Assembly (NCBI GenBank): GCA_947501555.1
Contig: CANMWG010000001.1
Location: forward strand, 2,108,001 to 2,172,000
Direction: 5' to 3'
Source: an uncultured Paracoccaceae bacterium
GTDB lineage: Bacteria > Pseudomonadota > Alphaproteobacteria > Rhodobacterales > Rhodobacteraceae
Length of the DNA stretch: 64,000 nt
The notes beneath the pieces are model-generated. The model saw only the letters and a program-made list of their open reading frames with translations, was not told where the DNA came from and did not search any database. Made by a program: the position numbers and the translations under genes. Shown one piece after another: positions 61,584 through 64,000 of the stretch. Position 1 is the stretch's first letter. Each line of letters starts with the position of its first letter.

Positions 61584-62389
61584 TGCCTGAACCGATCCTG
61601 TCGTTGCAAGCGGTCACAAAGGAATTTCGCGTCGGCAAATCCACCGTCACAGCCGTGGACAACGTGACGCTGGACGTGGCGGAAGGCGAGTGCTTGGCAA
61701 TCGTCGGCGAAAGCGGGTCAGGGAAAAGCACGATTGCCAATATGATCCTAGGGCTGTTCCCCGCGACCAAAGGCCAGATCAGCTATCAGGGCAATGAATT
61801 GCCTGCCAAACGCACGCTGGAACACCGCAGCCAAATCCAACTGGTTCAACAAAACCCGTTGTCAGCCTTGAATCCACGCCGCTCGGTTGGGGCGTCGCTA
61901 CGGTTGGCTTTGGATGTGCACAATCATGGTACCCCGTCCGAGAGACCCGCGATGGTTGCGGCTTTGCTTGAGGAGGTTGGGCTTGATCCGGCGTTGGCGT
62001 CGCGCGCGCCCTCTGGCATGTCGGGCGGGCAACGCCAGCGCATCGCGATTGCGCGTGCTTTGGCCTGCCAGTCGCGGATCGTGGTGCTGGATGAGCCGAC
62101 CTCAGCGCTTGACGTGTTAGTGCAGGCTCGTGTCTTGCGCCTACTGAATGAGTTGCGAGCAAAACGTAACCTGACCTATCTGTTCATCACCCATGACCTG
62201 TCCGTCGTGCGCAACATCGCTGACCGTGTGGCCGTGTTTCAACGGGGGAAATTGGTCGAACTGGCCGCAACCGAAGCCCTGTTTGAAAACCCAACCAACA
62301 GCTATACCCGCACGTTGATTTCAGCGGTGCCGGTCGTATCACAACCCGAAATCGCGCTGCGCGATAAACTCGCAGCAGGAGCGACCTAA
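61583..62389 (+). CDS. Dipeptide-type ABC transporter ATPase 2 (DppF-like)
   Basis: A 268-residue ATPase with Walker A GESGSGKSTIANMI, Q-loop IQLVQQNPLSALNPRR, signature MSGGQRQRIAIARALAC and Walker B IVVLDEPTSALDVL. NPTNSYTRTLISAVPV is the usual tail. The start shares its A with the previous stop (TGATG), and the stop overlaps the racemase start by one base, showing that the racemase-like enzyme is part of the same operon. Confidence 0.92.
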   Translation: MPEPILSLQAVTKEFRVGKSTVTAVDNVTLDVAEGECLAIVGESGSGKSTIANMILGLFPATKGQISYQGNELPAKRTLEHRSQIQLVQQNPLSALNPRRSVGASLRLALDVHNHGTPSERPAMVAALLEEVGLDPALASRAPSGMSGGQRQRIAIARALACQSRIVVLDEPTSALDVLVQARVLRLLNELRAKRNLTYLFITHDLSVVRNIADRVAVFQRGKLVELAATEALFENPTNSYTRTLISAVPVVSQPEIALRDKLAAGAT

Positions 62390-63438
62390 TGCACGCAAGC
62401 AAAGTCATCACAGCGGTGGAAGCCCATGCCGAAGGCGAAGGCGGGCGGGTGATCACCGCAGGCCTGCCGTTGCTGAAAGGCGCATCTGTCAAAGAAAAGA
62501 TGCTGTATATGGCGGAGCATCACGACGATATCCGCACCCTGATGCTGCAAGAACCTCGCGGCAACCCAGCGCTCTGTTGCAACGCCATTGTCCCGCCTTG
62601 CCATCCAGAGGCCGAGGCTGGTTTCATCATCATGGAGCAAACCGAATATCCGCCCATGTCCGGCAGCAACACGATTTGCGTCGTCACCGTGCTGCTGGAA
62701 ACGGGCGTGATCGCGATTCAGGAACCTGTCACGCATCTGACGCTCGAAGCACCCGCTGGACTCATTAAGGTCGAAGCAACCTGCAAGAACGGCAAGGTTG
62801 AGCGGGTCAAGTTCCTGAACGTGCCTGCCTTTGCCGTTCATTTGGATGTACAATTGGACGTGCCCGGATTTGGCCCGATCACAGCCGACATCGCGTGGGG
62901 CGGCATGTTCTATGTCATCGCGGACGCAAGCCAACTCGGACTTGGATTAACCTCGGACGAGGGCTTTGAAATTGTAAAAGCCTGCGAAGCAATGTTGGCC
63001 GCCAGTCAGGACCAGTTCCCAGTGACCCATCCCATTGACCCAGAATTTTCCGGCCCCACGATCTCGCAACTAACCCTGCCGCCTGATCAAGCCGGTCATG
63101 ACGGGATCAGTGCAGTGTCCGTCTCGGGTGGGGCATACAAGCCCGGCGGCATCACTGGCGCACTTGATCGCTCCCCCTGCGGCACTGGAACCAGTGCAAA
63201 GATGTCGGTGTTGCACGCCAAAGGGTTGCTTGCCCAAGGTGAGGATTATGTGAATGCCGGACCGCTGCGCACAAACTTTACAGGGCGGATCGAAGACACC
63301 ACCAAGGTCGGCCCTCATGAGGCCATTATCCCCAGCATTTCAGGCCGCGGCTGGATTTCGGGGATGAGCCAGTACCTCCTTGATCCCACCGATCCCTTCC
63401 AAACGGGCTTTACGGTAGGTGATATCTGGGCAGGGTAA
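62389..63438 (+). CDS. Proline racemase/4-hydroxyproline epimerase-like enzyme, Ser/Cys active site
   Basis: A 349-residue member of the proline racemase superfamily. The two catalytic positions can be read: the first, normally Cys in MCGHGT, is Ser in PPMSGSNTICVV near residue 90; the second Cys is kept in SPCGTGTSAKM near residue 263. The family is known to split into Cys/Cys racemases and epimerases, Cys/Thr dehydratases and a less studied Ser/Cys group, to which this belongs. It is translationally coupled to the importer ATPase and precedes a second hyuB, so the substrate is probably the imported compound or its ring-opened product. Confidence 0.87.
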   Translation: MHASKVITAVEAHAEGEGGRVITAGLPLLKGASVKEKMLYMAEHHDDIRTLMLQEPRGNPALCCNAIVPPCHPEAEAGFIIMEQTEYPPMSGSNTICVVTVLLETGVIAIQEPVTHLTLEAPAGLIKVEATCKNGKVERVKFLNVPAFAVHLDVQLDVPGFGPITADIAWGGMFYVIADASQLGLGLTSDEGFEIVKACEAMLAASQDQFPVTHPIDPEFSGPTISQLTLPPDQAGHDGISAVSVSGGAYKPGGITGALDRSPCGTGTSAKMSVLHAKGLLAQGEDYVNAGPLRTNFTGRIEDTTKVGPHEAIIPSISGRGWISGMSQYLLDPTDPFQTGFTVGDIWAG

Positions 63439-63442
63439 TCTG

Positions 63443-64000
63443 ATGCATGACCCTTTCACCCTGTCCGTGATCCAAGCCGGATTTGAAAACGCCGCGGAAG
63501 AGATGTTCGCGGTGCTGCGCAAAACCGCGATGAGCCCGATCATCTACGAAGTGCTCGACGTCGGGACAGGGATCACTGATGCGATGGGCCGCTTGGTCAG
63601 CTCCGGTGCGGGTATCCCCACCTTTGTCGGTGTGCTCGACAAGACCGTGAAGGTCATCGTCGAACGCTACGGCGGCACCATGCAGGACGGCGATATCTTC
63701 ATCACCAATGACCCCAACCATGGCGGTGTCACCCACCTGAATGATGTGGTTATCGCCAAGCCGGTATTTTTTGAAGGTCATTGCGTCGCTTTCACAGCCT
63801 CTATCGCGCATTGGGGCGATATTGGTGGCAAAGTACCTGGGTCGATGGCCAGCGATGTAACCGAAATCTTTGCGGAAGGTCTGCGCTTACCGCCCGTGCG
63901 TCTGTTTAACGCGGGCGTTCAAAACGCAGCTGTCTTCGAGATCATCCAGATCAATTCACGCCTGCCGGACTTTGTGCGCGGCGATCTTTGGGCGCAGGTG
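63443..64000 (+). CDS. Second hydantoinase/oxoprolinase B-type subunit, 5' part only
   Basis: An open frame of 186 codons that runs off the right edge. MFAVLRKTAMSPIIYEVLDV, GDIFITNDPNHGGVTHLNDV and ASIAHWGDIGGKVPGSMASD align without gaps with the hyuB gene at 52259-53896 at well over half the residues. It starts four bases after the racemase-like gene. A matching hyuA would be expected downstream, outside the window. Having a second, diverged B subunit in the rightward operon suggests two ring-opening steps or two substrates. Confidence 0.9.
   Translation, partial: MHDPFTLSVIQAGFENAAEEMFAVLRKTAMSPIIYEVLDVGTGITDAMGRLVSSGAGIPTFVGVLDKTVKVIVERYGGTMQDGDIFITNDPNHGGVTHLNDVVIAKPVFFEGHCVAFTASIAHWGDIGGKVPGSMASDVTEIFAEGLRLPPVRLFNAGVQNAAVFEIIQINSRLPDFVRGDLWAQV

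Overview
The window looks like a chromosomal segment of a marine alphaproteobacterium of the Rhodobacteraceae (roseobacter group). The reasons are protein-level: a PBP2-RodA-2-hydroxyacid dehydrogenase order, roseobacter-like secreted Ca2+-binding repeat proteins, many high-affinity ABC uptake operons, and dense operons whose genes overlap by ATGA. No rRNA, tRNA or CRISPR array was seen. The assignment is inference; no search was run.

Region 1 (1-3029): the end of a cell-wall elongation operon, with the 3' part of mrdA (PBP2), rodA and a D-2-hydroxyacid dehydrogenase. Region 2 (3033-22671): accessory DNA. It holds a decayed beta-helix surface protein gene with an internal duplication; a GT2 plus GT-C glycosyltransferase pair; a 1.8-kilo-residue cadherin-like/RTX protein; and its type I secretion genes, two different ABC half-transporters plus an HlyD adaptor. 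Remnants of at least four transposase genes (IS3 and IS1182 families) and a truncated phosphoesterase-like fragment lie between them, so this is probably an island that has gained and lost pieces.

Region 3 (22672-32302): a complete non-phosphorylative L-fucose operon on the minus strand. It encodes an ABC importer, mutarotase, dehydrogenase, lactonase, dehydratase, second dehydrogenase and diketo-acid hydrolase, with a divergent GntR regulator. Region 4 (32668-41986): mostly housekeeping genes: Uup ABC-F ATPase, SDR, HAD phosphatase, MazG, two small outer-membrane barrels, an M20 amidohydrolase, an agmatinase-family enzyme, an SH3 lipoprotein, a MITE-like element and an acylphosphatase-like protein.

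Region 5 (42118-50073) is the most interesting. Eight tightly coupled plus-strand genes encode a stand-alone Rieske [2Fe-2S] protein, a Rieske-oxygenase catalytic subunit with no Rieske domain, a GST-like protein, an 8-oxoguanine-deaminase-like amidohydrolase and a four-gene BMP-type (nucleoside/nucleobase) ABC importer. The split oxygenase plus GST partner resembles the NdmC/NdmD/NdmE arrangement of caffeine N7-demethylation, so a purine-derivative oxidation or demethylation system is proposed.

Region 6 (50172-64000): two divergent operons around a cupin/XRE regulator. Leftwards: GAF protein, hydantoinase/oxoprolinase A and B subunits, an MDR dehydrogenase and an M24 peptidase. Rightwards: a five-gene dipeptide/opine-type ABC importer, a proline-racemase-like enzyme with a Ser/Cys active site, and a second hydantoinase B cut by the window end. 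Together they suggest import and ring opening of a cyclic amide or imino-acid compound, perhaps downstream of Region 5.
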